Of a DNA stretch of 64,000 nt, positions 25,413-37,899 are shown piece by piece (position 1 is the stretch's first letter; the number at the start of each line of letters is the position of its first letter). The notes beneath the pieces are model-generated. The model made no database searches and was not told the DNA's origin. It worked only from the letters and a program-made list of their open reading frames with translations. This DNA is from Parasponia andersonii (lineage: Eukaryota > Streptophyta > Magnoliopsida > Rosales > Cannabaceae), in contig JXTB01000101.1 of the NCBI GenBank assembly GCA_002914805.1, positions 756,640-820,639 of the forward strand, read 5' to 3'. The translations under genes were made by a program, and so were the position numbers.

Positions 25413-27044
25413 ATCTTATTCCATCGCCTCTGGAAGTTGAAAAAGGAACAAAAGACCCGACCCTTGTGATCCAATCCAGATCAGACAAACCCCAAAAACA
25501 TGCATGTGGGTGTTTGAAACCAAAATCTAAATATTTAGGGGGTGAAAAAAAAAAAAGCAAACACACAAAACAGTTATTATTCAAAGGTAAGAGAACAAAA
25601 GGAGAGTAGGAACCCCTGAATAAAATAAATCCAGATTAGAAAAAGACCATAGAATCAAGAAAGGAATACATGAAGAAAGCAACAAAAAAAAAAAAAATTA
25701 TTATAATATAATTAAAAATCCGAATATTGAGAAAAAAGGAATCCTAAAAGTGAGAATCAAAATTCCTCTTCTATCAGTGCAACAGAGAATTTTTCTTTTT
25801 TTCCAAAAAAGAAAATGGTCTATTGAAACAAGTGTTGTGACTTATGAGACCAATGAGAGAAGAAGTACTATCATTTGTTTTTTCTCCTTTATTTATTTAT
25901 TTTATTTTATTTATTATTTTAACTTTGTGAACACAAGGATAAGAACATAAAGATGGAAATGAAAAGTCAGAGAAAGGCAGGGGTCCTAAATGGGAAGGTA
26001 GCATGTGAGCCAGAAAAGAGGGAACCTGCTTTCCCCTTTCCTTTTTTTTTTTAAAAATTTTTTGCCTAGTAAGTTTTTATGTTTAATTATTTGATTCATA
26101 ATTAATTAAGCAATTAATTAATTTTATAACTGTATATTTATTTGATTAATATATTTATCCGAAAGAGTCCAAAATTACTTATTCTTTATTGCTTAGCTTT
26201 CCAAATGGTAATAGCTAGCCCCTAGCTTGGTGTGCTGTGCTGCCAGTCAGGCTCATGCTGCCTGGACAATCCACAAATTTAAATAGTAGTTTTAATAAGT
26301 ATGATTAATACCAAAAAAACATTATTTGAAAAAAAAAATTCTGGGGCCTGGATCAGGTTCAGAACCGTCAGTATGATTATTTTTTGAGCTTATTTGGTTT
26401 TATTTCAAGACAATAAATTCCATAATCAATGATGGTATTTATTACCAGTATTAATGTTATATTGCATTTTTTTCAGAAAAATATGTTACATTTTTTTAGT
26501 TAGCATATGGATAATGTTGGTTTATTACCCAATTTTATTTTTTAATTGGTGGATAAATTTCTATAAGTTTATCTAGAATTTTGACATTTTTTTGTTGTGA
26601 ATTCATGGCTTGAATAATATATTTTGACCATTGCAGTCATGGCCATTAATGAGTGGAGAACGAATAAGACTTTATCTGATTTTAAGTTTCTTTCTAAAAT
26701 TCTCTAATAAAAAGGACTTTATTCTATGATAAATACTAACTCAGCAACCAATTCAAATATGTATCGCTGATTCTTTGTGTCTCTCTTTTTCTCTATAATA
26801 CACTGTATTAGGGCACTTAGAGTTTATAAAATAAAATCCATAATTCACTATTTCTTTTCTCTTCTTTTTTTTTTGTTTTTTCAGAATACATACTGCACTT
26901 TTCTTAAGAAAAAAGTGGTACTTCTATGATAAATAATACAATAATAGTAACAAAGAATAAAAATTCAGTACTACGAATAGAGAAAGAGAATGTGATAAAA
27001 GATTTAAATCACCCATCAAAAACCAAAATAAAAATAAAAAATCT

Positions 27045-27326
27045 TAAGTAGAATATAATTTGTAACTAAAAATGATAAATTTGTGATTAAAAAATACTAT
27101 CATTATGTAATGATTAAAGAGTCCATAACAAAAAAAAAAATTGTCACAAAATATGCATTTTGTTATGACTAAAAATATGCTAATGACAACATGTGATTAA
27201 ATAATATATTTTTAGTCACAAAATTTTTAATTATGACTAGATTTTACTTTTAGTTTTTTTTTTCTTTTCAATTAAAAATTTATTATGACTAAAAACTTTA
27301 TTAAATGGTGACTTTATTTAGTAGTG
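27045..27326. mobile_element. CACTA-like terminal fragment
   Basis: The reverse complement starts CACTACTAAATAAAGTCACC (27326 to 27307), which is a CACTA-type terminus. The next 280 bp contain many copies of GACTAAAA/TTAGTCAC-like motifs in both orientations, as in CACTA subterminal regions. No opposite terminus or 3-bp target duplication was found, so it is a fragment or a diverged MITE. Confidence 0.4.
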
Positions 27327-28589
27327 CATCTCTATGATAGAAAATATGTTACTTTTTTTGCGTAAGTAATAAGTTAATGGGATAATATGGAAAAAAAAGC
27401 CCACCACTTTTATTGTTTTATAATAAATAAAAATTACAACTTTTTTTTATATTAATCTAAATATTTAATTTGTATTTTCCTATCAAATAGGACTAAGTCA
27501 ATAACTCCGATCAAAATTGAGACTTTAAAAGACACTTTTGTCATTAAAACTCATAAAATGCAATAAAAGAAATTTTTTATGAATAAAATAATTTAAGTAA
27601 GTAAAAATACTTAAAATAATAAAATATTATTGTCTTTCTCTTTTTTAAAAAGAAGAAATTTTTTTTTCAGTGAATATAATAATTATTAAAAATAAAAAAA
27701 ATTTCAATTATTCAAAACAATTTAGAAATAGAGTGAAAAAATTAAAGAACAAATTTCCCATTTTGTCTTCTTTTTTTCATTAGAGAGAGAGAGAAGTTAA
27801 AAAAATTCTCTTTTTTTTTTCTTTTTTTTAATCATTTAAAAGTGGAAATAATAATTATTGCAATTAAAAGAATTTAAATTATTCAAAATAATTAATTTTT
27901 TTTAAAAAAAACAAAGCGAAAAAAAATTTTCTTTCAATTATTTAAATTATTTGATTCATAGTAATTTTATTTTATTATGTTTTACAAGTTTTAAGGGTAA
28001 AAGAGTCTTTTAATTAGTATTAAGTTTCAATTTTTGACGATTGTAGAGACGGTTCTTTGTTTAATTTGATATAAACGAAATGGTATGAATTTTTTTTTTT
28101 ATAAAACATTAAACACGGTAGTTTTTTTTTTATATTATCCCTAAGTTAATTTGGTACTTTTAGCATTATTAATAAACAATATTTTTATGAAGAATTTATC
28201 CTACACAATTTTACAATTTTAGAAACACATTAAAATGTATTGTCACGTTGCTCTCAAGTGGACGAGACTTAGGTCCCATAATTTTCACAAAATACTTTCT
28301 GACCCTTTCTTTCTCGAAAGCCATCATCTTGACCCTTTCAAACGAAGTTTATATATACATATGATACATGCATGTATATGTATGAATTATATAAATAGAT
28401 AAATCATATCGAGAAACATAGCTTTCAGATGACCATTCTATTTAATAAACTTCCAACCGTCATTTTAAGCACAAGGAATTGCGTATACCTAAATTTTACA
28501 CCCATATATACGCAAAGGCAAGCTAGTTGATCAAGAATTTAGGTCAATGAGCAAACCATCTTTCCCTAGAAAAAAAAAGTATATAATGA

Positions 28590-28591
28590 TG

Positions 28592-28624
<33 letters not shown>
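28590..28624. repeat. (AAT)n microsatellite
   Basis: An uninterrupted run of about eleven AAT/ATA triplets. Confidence 0.85.
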
Positions 28625-28625
<1 letters not shown>

Positions 28626-29584
28626 GCTAGCAATAATCTTGGTTTTTTTTTTCTTTTTTCTTTATCACGTAATTGACATTGTAGGATCCACATAGCGATA
28701 TTCGAGGTGTAACTGGGAAAATAATGTGTGTTTTTAAGTAGATTTGCAGTTAAAATGGATTATAAACTCGTTTAATTTTTTTATTTTATTAAACTCATCT
28801 TTTTTTCTTTCGAAGGTAATAAATTAGCTTTTATAAAAAGATTTACAATAACAGATCATAATGGAAGAGAAATTTTCTTTAATAAAAAGCTAATTCTCCA
28901 AACTTATGACAATCCTCAATTAATCCAAATGTTTTTTGATGACCATAACCCTAAGGGGAAAAAAGAAGAAAGAAAGAAAAGCCGCTAGATGGATCCAACA
29001 ATAAATGATCACTATGGATGCATCTAATTCCGAAAATTAAAGATTTTGAACATTCTTGATCCGTAAGTAAACCTCAGTAAGTCTCATGTTTTCATATAAC
29101 TCACAAATCTGCTATGGATATCAAACTTTATTGTAAATGGGAGCTCCAAGCAATCATCATTGTAATTAGCTCCTCATTGCTTCATATTTTATTAGTGTGC
29201 AACACCTTTCCGAAGGTGGAGAACAACATTCTCCATTCTTTAGTCAATTTTTCTTACTTTATTTTATTCACAACTGAAAAAACAAAGTTAACTGGTAAGT
29301 ATAATACCTTAATAGATAAAATTAACTATAGAAATATGGAGAAGCAAACAAAGATCTACCATTTAGTCCCTGTTACTAGTGACTTAACACAAATTATGTA
29401 TAATCTCGCTTAAGATAATTTTTCCTAAATATTCGAAAGACGATATGTAACTTGGTCAAATAATATATAGCAAAATCTTTTGTGAAATAAAATTTTCATA
29501 TCAAGATACTAATAGTATGATAATAGAAAAAGAAGCAGTTATTAAAGGATGTGAGCATCTTTTATAATGACATACTCAATTGGA

Positions 29585-30350
29585 GGAGGGGATTCCTCCA
29601 CCTAGATAAGATCATCTTCCAAGCCAATGGCATGCCTTGCTAATCCATATGCGATGCCATTAGCTTCATGGAATACATGGTTAATCTAAATGTATACCCA
29701 GAAATAAAGGAAATAAAATGAATACATCTGACAGTAGTCCCAAACTCTGAATCGCATCTTAGGCCATTTGTAATGGTTGAATTATTTATAATGTATTTGA
29801 CTCTAAAGACTGCATATTAAGTCCAACATATTTTGCCCATAGTAGAGATACTACTATTGCTTTAGCCTCAGCATCTTTTGATGTTAGAAATCTATCCATT
29901 CTATTTGCTAGAGCTGCCATTACTTCACCCCTTAGATTTTGAATTATAGCACCAATACCAACAGTGCGTGTTCGTTCATTTAAAGCAATATCCACATTCA
30001 TTTTAAAACACCCATACGAGGGAGGAGACCAATTAGTTTCCATCCGTTGCAATGTCCATAAGCCAATATTTATTTTTATATTTTTTTTCTTTGGCCTTTC
30101 TAAATTCCTCCAAATATCTTAAGGACCATTGATATTAACTTGAGGGGCATTAGTTTACGATGCATGTGCCTTATTATTTCTTTCATGCCAAATGCACCGT
30201 AATAAACATATAAATAAATTGAAAATTTCCGAACTTAGAGTAAGAGAATATAGCTGAATTCGTCCTTTTAAAAACTCATCTTCTAATTGAATTTGTTGTT
30301 GTAAAACCTATTGCAAATTTATAGAACAGTGGTTTATTTTTCAAGGAAAT
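29585..30350 (-). pseudogene. LINE remnant: zf-RVT and RNase H domains
   Basis: Read on the minus strand from about 30230, CIWHERNNKAHA matches the region after the zinc-binding domain of plant L1-type reverse transcriptases. An open frame at 30052-29786 then gives an RNase H-like domain: PPSYGCFKMNVDIAL, then GIGAIIQN and SKDAEAKAI. The conserved D (NVD) and E (AEAKA) are kept. After a frameshift the C-terminal part follows at about 29670-29590 (FHEANGIAYGLARHAIGLED), with a TAG stop where W is expected. The reverse transcriptase itself is absent. It is a 3' fragment of an old LINE, or a host RNase H-like fragment derived from one. Confidence 0.7.
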
Positions 30351-30427
30351 TAAGAGAGATTACCCTCATTTACTTTCCCATTAATATAATCTCTTGAAAA
30401 CCTACGTAATTATGTTTGGTTATGTAC

Positions 30428-30565
30428 GATGATCTTGTTTTAAATTACTAAGAACACCAAATTAATGTGTTTGGATGATCTTGTTTTAAATTACTAAGAA
30501 CACCAAATTAATGTGTTTGGATGATCTTGTTTTAAATTACTAAGAACACCAAATTAATATGTTTG
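30428..30565. repeat. Tandem repeat, three copies of 46 bp
   Basis: Units at 30428-30473, 30474-30519 and 30520 to about 30565 begin GATGATCTTGTTTTAAATTA and are almost identical; the third has one G-to-A change near its end. It is non-coding. Around it, 30351-31037 is AT-rich with nothing else recognisable. Confidence 0.9.
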
Positions 30566-31037
30566 GTTACACGAAAGAAAACATGTATTCTTACAAGTTT
30601 TATCAAATTTCATTATTATTCTTTCCAATATGTCTAATTTGATTAGTTTCGTATAATATACAAATACGATATTGAATAATGAAAATATTAATAATGCTCA
30701 AAATATCATTATAAACAATTAACATCATAAATAAACTAGAAATAATTTATAAAAAAATCATGAATCACAGATCAATAAATTACGAACCCAGCAAAAAAAT
30801 ATTCGTATATTACGATATTAATATTCACATAATCCAACATTGTTCGTTCCATGTCTATATATAAAAAAATGTAAAATAAATACGAAATAAAAAGTAATGT
30901 TCGTGAACAACAGGCAAAAGATAAGCAGAGTCCGACCAAGCTCTGCAAGATTTGAAATACCTATACTAATAGTGTTTGAAAATATCAGAATGCTTCAATC
31001 AGAGAGGTGTGCGAACCAACCTTGCTCTAAACACCGT

Positions 31038-32130
31038 AACAACCCAGTTTGAGAAAAACACCCAATTTGATTTATCATAAACAATATGACCAAAAAAGTC
31101 CAAATATTAATAATCTCCAGTATGCACACAAATCCATTCACAGACCACAAAAAGACATTATAGCAGAAGGGAAAGGATAAAATCAAAAGAATTGGGGTAT
31201 TTCATTTGAAAACTTGTACAAATTCATATAAGAAACCCAAAAATTAACCAAAAGACCCGCTAATAATCCTCTCTAGTAGCAGTCATGGACACTATCAGCA
31301 CCTGTTGGGGTAATTTCTTCCAAACCAATTAGAAAATAATATGTATATCAGGTCAAGAATGACGCATCGTACTAAGAGCGTCCAAAACGACACCTAACAC
31401 CATAGGCTGAATAGGCCCACGAGAATGAAGCACTAGGTATTGACTTCTTCCTATAGACGATAATGAAGAGCCGAGTAATACTAGAAGGGAAAGGCGCCAG
31501 GTTGTAATAGTGAGGGAGCCAAGTTCTCTAATAGGAAAATCAACCCTGGTCAGGTACGACATGCTGATCAGATAGGCATTCTAGATGAAAAACCAACAAG
31601 AGATTAAGAAATAGTCGACTACTAAGTAGCGATGTAGTCCTGACCAAGGAGCAAAATAAGGATGGCGTGAGTCATAGAGAGACTGATACCTAGCCCAATC
31701 AACACTCATGTCCATACAAACTGATAGGTGGGATTCCTTTTTATCTTACATGAACATCAGTCTTAACTTTAAGGAGACCACAAAACCATTATAAATAGTA
31801 CTATAATCACCTGAAAGAGGTAAGCTGCCACAAATCCTTAAAACTCTATTTGTCTCTTTTTATTTTTCTCCTCCCACAGTTCCATTATTATTCATTTACT
31901 GTTCTTTTGAATACTTTATTAAATACATCACTGACTACATTATTGTGGAGGAGATTTGGCAGGTACTATACCAGTACTACCAACATTAGTTAGTGAAAAA
32001 TCTAATCTAGAACCTTTTACAAGGTTGTACAGACCACACCTATACCAAATCTAAGTTTTGACTCCCTTTGAGAAAGAATCACTTAAGAGCATGTGGTGTA
32101 CGTTAGTTCACGGATTCAAAGTCTACACCA
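31038..32130 (+). mobile_element. Gypsy-type LTR (left-arm copy)
   Basis: The segment starts GTAACAACCCAGTTTGAG and contains a TATA box (TATAAATA, 31790-31797), followed by a leader-like stretch. Just downstream lies a candidate primer binding site, TTTTGGCGTTGGAAGGATG (32134-32152), of the type used by Tat/Retand-like gypsy elements. About 400 bp of internal leader follow, and then the element stops. Translations of this block give apparent ORFs on the minus strand that are not real genes. The LTR boundaries are estimates. Confidence 0.6.
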
Positions 32131-32576
32131 ATATTTTGGCGTTGGAAGGATGCCCCTAGTTGGAAAGTCAATACATAGCCCTACCCAGTAATCTTTAACA
32201 ACTCAATCACTTCATTTGAACATTCACAATGCCGAATAGAGTATCTGGTTTCCGAATAGCTGACCATACTCAAATCAATACTCTTGAAGGAGACAATTAG
32301 TAATGCAACTTGCAAGACCAAGCTAATATTGCTCTTCCTCAGCAGATAAAGACTAATTGGATGCCACTTATTTACCTCGACCATGCTGAGATAGGGTCAA
32401 TGAGCTTGGAGAACAGGTCCGCACGGCAACACATCGCTTCGATTGTCAAGTACTTGGTAAATGTGGTTGGCTAAAATGCTATCCATTTGATCCTTGTTGC
32501 CCCACATGTGCTCCTCTTCAAGAGAATGGAAGGAGATTTATATATATATATATATATATATAGATACTAGCCGAGT

Positions 32577-32840
32577 AGGTATTCTTTTTTCTTTTTAACC
32601 TATTTATAAGTTTCTTTTATTCAATTAAAATTCATTATATACGTCTTTTTATGATGAAAAAATAGAGAAAAAAATATTAAATAATATGTACGTCTTTTCA
32701 TGCACATTTTTCTAACAAATCAAATTATAATAGTTGTTAGATAAATGATCTATAGGTATTTTTATCTAACTGTTATCGTGATAATTTGAGTAATCGAAAA
32801 AGACGTGCATGATGAATTTTAATTGGGCAAAATAATACCT
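32577..32840. mobile_element. Fold-back MITE (left-arm copy)
   Basis: The two ends are inverted repeats: AGGTATT with CAATTAAAATTCAT and CGTCTTTT on one side, and their complements on the other. Nearly the whole 264 bp can fold back on itself. The same element occupies the matching position in the right arm (47670-48018), so it predates the arm duplication. Confidence 0.6.
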
Positions 32841-33345
32841 CCCATAGCTAAAAAAAAAAAAGTTATTGAATTGGTGCCATATATCTATATACCTAGCTAA
32901 TAAGTTCGTTTTTAGTCAGTATGCACATATTTACTAAATTTTTGAAACAAGTATCATGGAATTTATTGATATTTCTCAAATCAAGAGTATCTTGGGAATC
33001 ATGGTTCTAGTGGTCAAAGCGAAACTTCTATATCATTGCTGTGTTTCTTTTTGTTTTCTTCCTTCCCTTTATTTTTTTTTTAAATTCTTTGAAGTGCAAA
33101 TCAGTGAAATGAATTCATTATTTCTTAGTACTTCTTTTTTGAATTACAAATAAATTTCATCCTATAATTAAATATGATGTATAATAATCAAATTTGATAA
33201 AAAAAATCAAATTAGAAATTACTTGTAATATTAAATTAATAAATCAATGAAATCATTACATTTTATAAGCATTCGGATAGGAAGCATATATAATTCAATA
33301 AGGGTTATAACTAGAGCTCTATTGAAAATACATTTTTACTCATCT

Positions 33346-34447
33346 AGAATAGAGATGTTAAATAATTGGGCTGGGCTGCCCATTCAGCACACGACACGAA
33401 AAATCTATGCCGAGTAAGGCATAGCATGAAGTGGCTTTGGGTTAGGCCAAGTATGATAAAAGGTATTAGGCTATGCTGGGCTCTAATTTTTGGGCACTAT
33501 AAGGTGACACGACACGACACAACTTTGAGTATAAGCATGACACAAGCACGACACAAGTATAGTACGATCCAAAAAGTACAAAAAATATGACTCAAAGTAT
33601 TTTAAAAAGTATTTCTTTTTACTTTAATAATCTTAAATACTTAAATGATAAATTATTTTTTATCTACTTAAATGACAAATTTTACATATTAAAAAAGTTT
33701 AATACTAATAATTACTAGTAGAAAAGATCAAGTGCTAAATAAAAATTAATTCTGAATCTCACGCTAAAATGGCTAAATCGATATTAAAAATTTTAAAGAC
33801 TTGTTCTCTTATAGAACATATGCTAATTCACATAATTTGAACAAAAAAAACCACTCCTTACTAAATAAAGCTTTAAGAATATACAAATAGCAATAGTTTG
33901 GGTATGTATCAATGTAATTAGCATGTTTTCAAATTATTTTGATAAAAAGAATAATATTTCCACCCAAGAACTTTGCTATATTATTTATATTTAAAACTTT
34001 TTTATGTCTTTTTTATGTTTGCTTATAAATAAACTCATTTTTCTTGTTCTTTATTTTAAAAACAGGTTTGTATTAGTGATTTTTAATTGAATATTTTTTT
34101 TCCAAATAATTATGGGTATATTATATATTTTTGTTATTGTTTTAAAACAAAATATAAAATTTTAATTAAATAATTTTTACCCAGGTGGACCGAAGTCAAA
34201 TGTAAAGATGTGGTAGTATATTTAGCTCATTGTATAAGTACAAGTATGAGCACGACACGAGCATGAGCACAACATGAGATGTGCCTGTGCTTATGGGTCA
34301 TGTTGGGCTTAGAGTTTTGAAACTTGGGTCAGCATAAATATGACATGATATTTTGTTGGATCGTATTAAATACGACACGAAGCATAAGCAGGCCTATAAA
34401 TCACGGGATCGTATCGGCACGACACAATCTTTTGACGTCTCTATTCT
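33346..34447. mobile_element. Non-autonomous hAT-like element rich in CACGACACGA (left-arm copy)
   Basis: The ends are inverted repeats, AGAATAGAGATGTTAAA and, from the other side, AGAATAGAGACGTCAAA. They are followed on both sides by clusters of CACGACACGA/GCACGACAC motifs. Such motif-rich subterminal regions are typical of a plant hAT family. The middle is plain AT-rich DNA with no transposase. I could not find the 8-bp target duplication. Confidence 0.55.
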
Positions 34448-35539
34448 GAACCATATTTTGCTACTAGAGTTAGCTCTTCTGATAACTAATGTAGTGGATT
34501 TTGATAGTAAAAATTCTTATGGATTTAGATATTATAAATTTTAGATCTATAAGTTATGAGAAAATATTATTAAATAAAAAAAAAAGTAAAAGTTCTACGT
34601 GAGATATAATCTTCTCATCAGGAGTGTGATTTAGGTAGGTAGATGTTAGAGAGATGAAAAATATAAATTCTATACTTTTTATTCTTGTTTTCTTGTATAT
34701 TAATATTTAATATTCTTCCTTGACATATATAATTTCAATTGACTAGATATACCTAGATCATAATTATATTTACATAAAAACAAAAAAAATAATAAAATAA
34801 AATCAAAAAAAATATTATACATTGAAACATTACGGTACTAGCAGTACCTTCGTAACCATTAAACCAAAAAAGCAATTGCTTAGGGCTCTGTTATAAGAAA
34901 AACTCCAAAATATAGAATACTTTAACTATTATTTATATATATATTTTTAATTTTTTCTATCGAATTTCAATTTTTATACTATGGTCATCCATTAAAGAAA
35001 AGCCTCATCACCTTTCAAATAAAAAATACAAAGGCCTATAACCTTTCAAATAAAATAAAATAAAAAGTTCTCAATCAAATTTGGCTTTTAACTGATATGT
35101 TTCCCATATATACATTTCTTTGTTTTTTCTAATGGACAATACAATTATATAAATCTCTAGCCATTCAATCACACTTTGCTACTTTAGTTTTGAACGAAAA
35201 GTCCAGCTCATGCAGGTCCAGCAAATGTTGAATATTTTCTTCATTTTAGCTATTTTACACCCCTTTTTTGATATCTTATTGCTGGCATTGTCAATTAGCA
35301 TATGGGAAGAGTAGAAAATGTATTAGAATGGAGATTGGAAGACATTAATTTGAATAGATTGTCACTATATATTTCTTGGCTATAAAATCCAAATTATATC
35401 TTTCTTACTTATTTTTTTATATATTTCTTTTTTTGTTTAAGTTTTGCATTGCTATTCTATTTTTCTTAATAGTATCAATTTTGTTTTCATGAATACATAA
35501 GTTAAGATTTAAGGATTACATCTAATAGAAAATATGCAT

Positions 35540-36950
35540 CCGAGTATGATAAACTCAGGGAAAAAAAAGAATAATGGAAAGTTTGATTCAATCCCAAAAA
35601 AGAGCTCTTGAAAATTTTTTTCACTAGTAAAAGGGATATAAACAACTTAAGTATAGAAACAACTGGACAATCAAATTTAAATGAGTTAGGAGATGTTGAA
35701 GTAATAGTAGAAAATCCTATAGAGGATAAGAATAATGAAATATGTAATGGTATAAAGGATGATGAAGTTGGTCAAGAAAATAAAGAAGAAGGTGAAATTA
35801 GCAATTAGCCACTAAAGATATTGATGCTAATTTGGGTGATGTTTCTATGAATAATATTTATCATCCAGGAAGTTGGGAAAATATTGACAATAAGTTGAGA
35901 GATTTATTGGTAAAAAAGATCCATTTAGAGAAAGTAACATAGATTTTTCTAAAAGATGAACTTTCTAAGCATTTTTCCACTTTGTATCATATGAAAAAAC
36001 TATCAAATGGAGAAAAACATGATAGAAGATAGTTGATATATTCCAATGATTTTGACAGAGTACATTACTTTTGTTGCAAATTGTTTAGTACAAAGTCTAG
36101 CATGAACAATTTATTAGGCAATGAAGGAACTAATAATTAGAGAAATTTTGGAGTCAAATTTGAAAGTCATGAAATAAGTAATAAACATAATTAACATGAA
36201 TACTTAGGCTGATTTAGAGTTGAGATTGATAAAGAATAGAACTATTGATAAAGATGTCTAAGAAAGAATTAATGAAGAGAAGAAGCATTGGAGAAATATT
36301 TTAGTAAGAATAATTATTGTAGTTAAAAATCTAGCTAAGAACAATTTGGCATTTCGTGGAAATAACGAGAAGATTTATCAAGAGAATAATAGAAATTTTT
36401 TGAGTCTAATTAAGATGATTGCTGAATTTGATCCAATAATGCAAGAATATATACGATGTATTTAAAATAATGAGATTCAAAAATATTACTTGGGATATAA
36501 AATTCAAAATGAGTTAATTCAAATGTTAGCACTTGAAGTCAAGAGTACAATTTTGAAAAAAAAAAATCAAAGAGGCAAAATATTTTCCATTATACTTAAT
36601 TGTACTCTAGATTCAAGTTATCAAGAGCAAACGTCTATTGTATTGAGGTGCGTAGATATCTAGATTCAAGTTATCAAGAGCAAACGTCTATTGTATTGAG
36701 GTGCGTAGATATGTCATCAACTCCAATAAGGGTAGCAGAATATTTTTTTGAGATTTTTAAAGCTGGATAACACTTTTAGAAAAGACCTCTTTAGTGAAAT
36801 TATAGGAGAAATTAAAAACTTGAAACTTAACATCAATGATGTAAGAGGACAAGAGAATGATAACAGTTCTAATATTATGAAAAAAAAAAACATCAAGGTG
36901 TACAGAAATAATTTTTAGAGATAAATCCTAGAGTATTATATATAACTTGT
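35540..36950 (+). pseudogene. hAT transposase (DUF4371 type), 5' half, left-arm copy
   Basis: A decayed reading frame with many stops and frameshifts. The recognisable order is an acidic N-terminus (35608-35808), a TTF-type zinc-finger region (WENIDNKLRDLL; DRVHYFCCKLF), and the start of the DUF4371 domain (LAKNNLAFRGNNEKIYQENN at about 36330, then SSYQEQTSIVLRCVDMSS). The frame ends at the inner breakpoint of the inverted repeat at about 36950, after the motif corresponding to NPRVLY. No 3' half follows on this strand. Confidence 0.8.
36607..36712. repeat. Perfect 53-bp tandem duplication inside the left transposase copy
   Basis: Bases 36607-36659 are repeated exactly at 36660-36712. The right arm has only one copy (around 43875-43930). 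As 53 is not a multiple of three, it adds a frameshift. It arose after the two arms separated. Confidence 0.95.
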
Positions 36951-37899
36951 AGTATTATATTCACGAAAAACTCATACCTTGTCCTAACCAAAGACCCATC
37001 TTTTTATGGTTTAAATTAGTAAAATCAAATGAAAGCAATAAAATATCCTTTTAAAAAGAGAGAAAAATTAAAAGAAAAATAAACTTGTCTGAGAGATTGA
37101 GAGGAAGGCTATTTGATAATGACTGGAAAACAAGATCTATTTATCATCACTGATTTGCTAGTGTTGATATTAATATTAGTGATGTAGGGCTTTTGCCGAC
37201 GGGGTATACATCCCACGTCGGCAAAATAAATCAAACAGCCTATCGAACTTAGCTTATTATCACTGGTGATATTTAATATGTTTGTTTGAAAAAAGAAATC
37301 AAATCAAATCAAATGAATGGTCGCAAGGAATTCCTTGTAGAAAAAAGGCATTAGCATAATTATAGGCAGCAATTGATTGAAACGTCCTCAAGTTAATTAA
37401 GCACACTTGTATGCCATAATTGGGTAAGTTTGGTCAAACATCTCATCCTCCAATCAAGATTTTAAATTTGACCCATATTATTAAAATAACAAACCAGGGT
37501 GCATGTAGTAGAACCCAAAAAAATGCCACAAATAAATAAAATGAAAAATACAATAAAATTGATATCAAGTACCAACCCCAATTAACTCCATGAACAGCAT
37601 TTGTAAGTCAGTTTATATATAGACATAAGCTATATCTAAATATAGTGTTATATGTTTATATATATCTTGTGTGTTGACCAAGAAAGAAAGGTATTTACAC
37701 TACTTTAACTTAATTGGGCATTACTGGTAATTCTTTATCTCCACGTATTATGCATGATTTACTATAATTTAATTATTTCACCGGTTGCACATGCTATACA
37801 TAGCAAATATCAATTAATTTATGAACATATATGATAGATGTTGTACTGCCGGTCAAAATATTTGATACCCAGTGGGCTAGTACCCGGAGCCATCTCAAC
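36951..37899. other. Unique spacer between the left breakpoint and the hAT 3' end
   Basis: This is AT-rich sequence that is not part of either arm. It holds a CACTA-type hairpin (37191-37226) and, near 37870-37915, sequence like the outer end of the hAT element (GGAGCC, GGTGTCCTAAGCAA). There is no coding sequence. Confidence 0.5.
37191..37226. repeat. Hairpin TTTTGCCGACG...CGTCGGCAAAA
   Basis: Eleven bases (TTTTGCCGACG) are followed after 14 bp by their exact complement, and a further GGG/CCC pair extends the stem. The TTTGCCGACGT motif is a common subterminal repeat of plant CACTA transposons. It is therefore probably a remnant of one, though no CACTA terminus is visible nearby. Confidence 0.6.

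Larger units (their letters stand above)
25620..29560. other. AT-rich intergenic region with small repeats
   Basis: There is no supported coding sequence over about 3.9 kb. The content is A/T-rich with many homopolymer runs. Two pieces are annotated separately: a CACTA-like fragment (27045-27326) and an AAT microsatellite (28590-28624). A 99-codon ORF at 29114-29413 has no recognisable similarity and probably occurs by chance. Confidence 0.55.
31038..36950 (+). repeat. Left arm of a giant inverted repeat, about 5.9 kb
   Basis: This segment is matched in reverse order by 49550-43655. Six landmarks are colinear: the LTR, the TA microsatellite (32539-32562 against about 48034-48055), the fold-back MITE, the CACGACACGA-rich element, the block near 34820-34890 against 45600-45660, and the hAT transposase 5' half. 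Identity by eye is roughly 85-90%. Arm lengths are about 5913 and 5896 bp. The outer end coincides with an LTR terminus; the inner end lies inside the transposase coding region. Confidence 0.9.

Noticed and set aside
25070..25609. Long ORFs on both strands around the CT microsatellite
   Set aside because: They arise from the microsatellite and the 5' leader of the ANKRD13-like gene; neither shows a domain.
29114..29413. 99-codon ORF in AT-rich DNA
   Set aside because: No similarity or domain was recognised and the composition matches the flanks; probably chance.
31353..31562. ORF with a similar protein encoded at 48936-49229, suggesting a conserved gene
   Set aside because: The similarity comes from the inverted-repeat arms; the DNA is LTR sequence with TATA box and primer binding site and has no known domain.
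32181..32384. ORF matched by 48074-48415
   Set aside because: Same explanation: it is leader sequence of the gypsy-type element, and the third copy (49556-50868) does not keep the frame.
33366..33590. 74-codon ORF over the CACGACACGA region
   Set aside because: It only translates the simple motif cluster of the hAT-like element.
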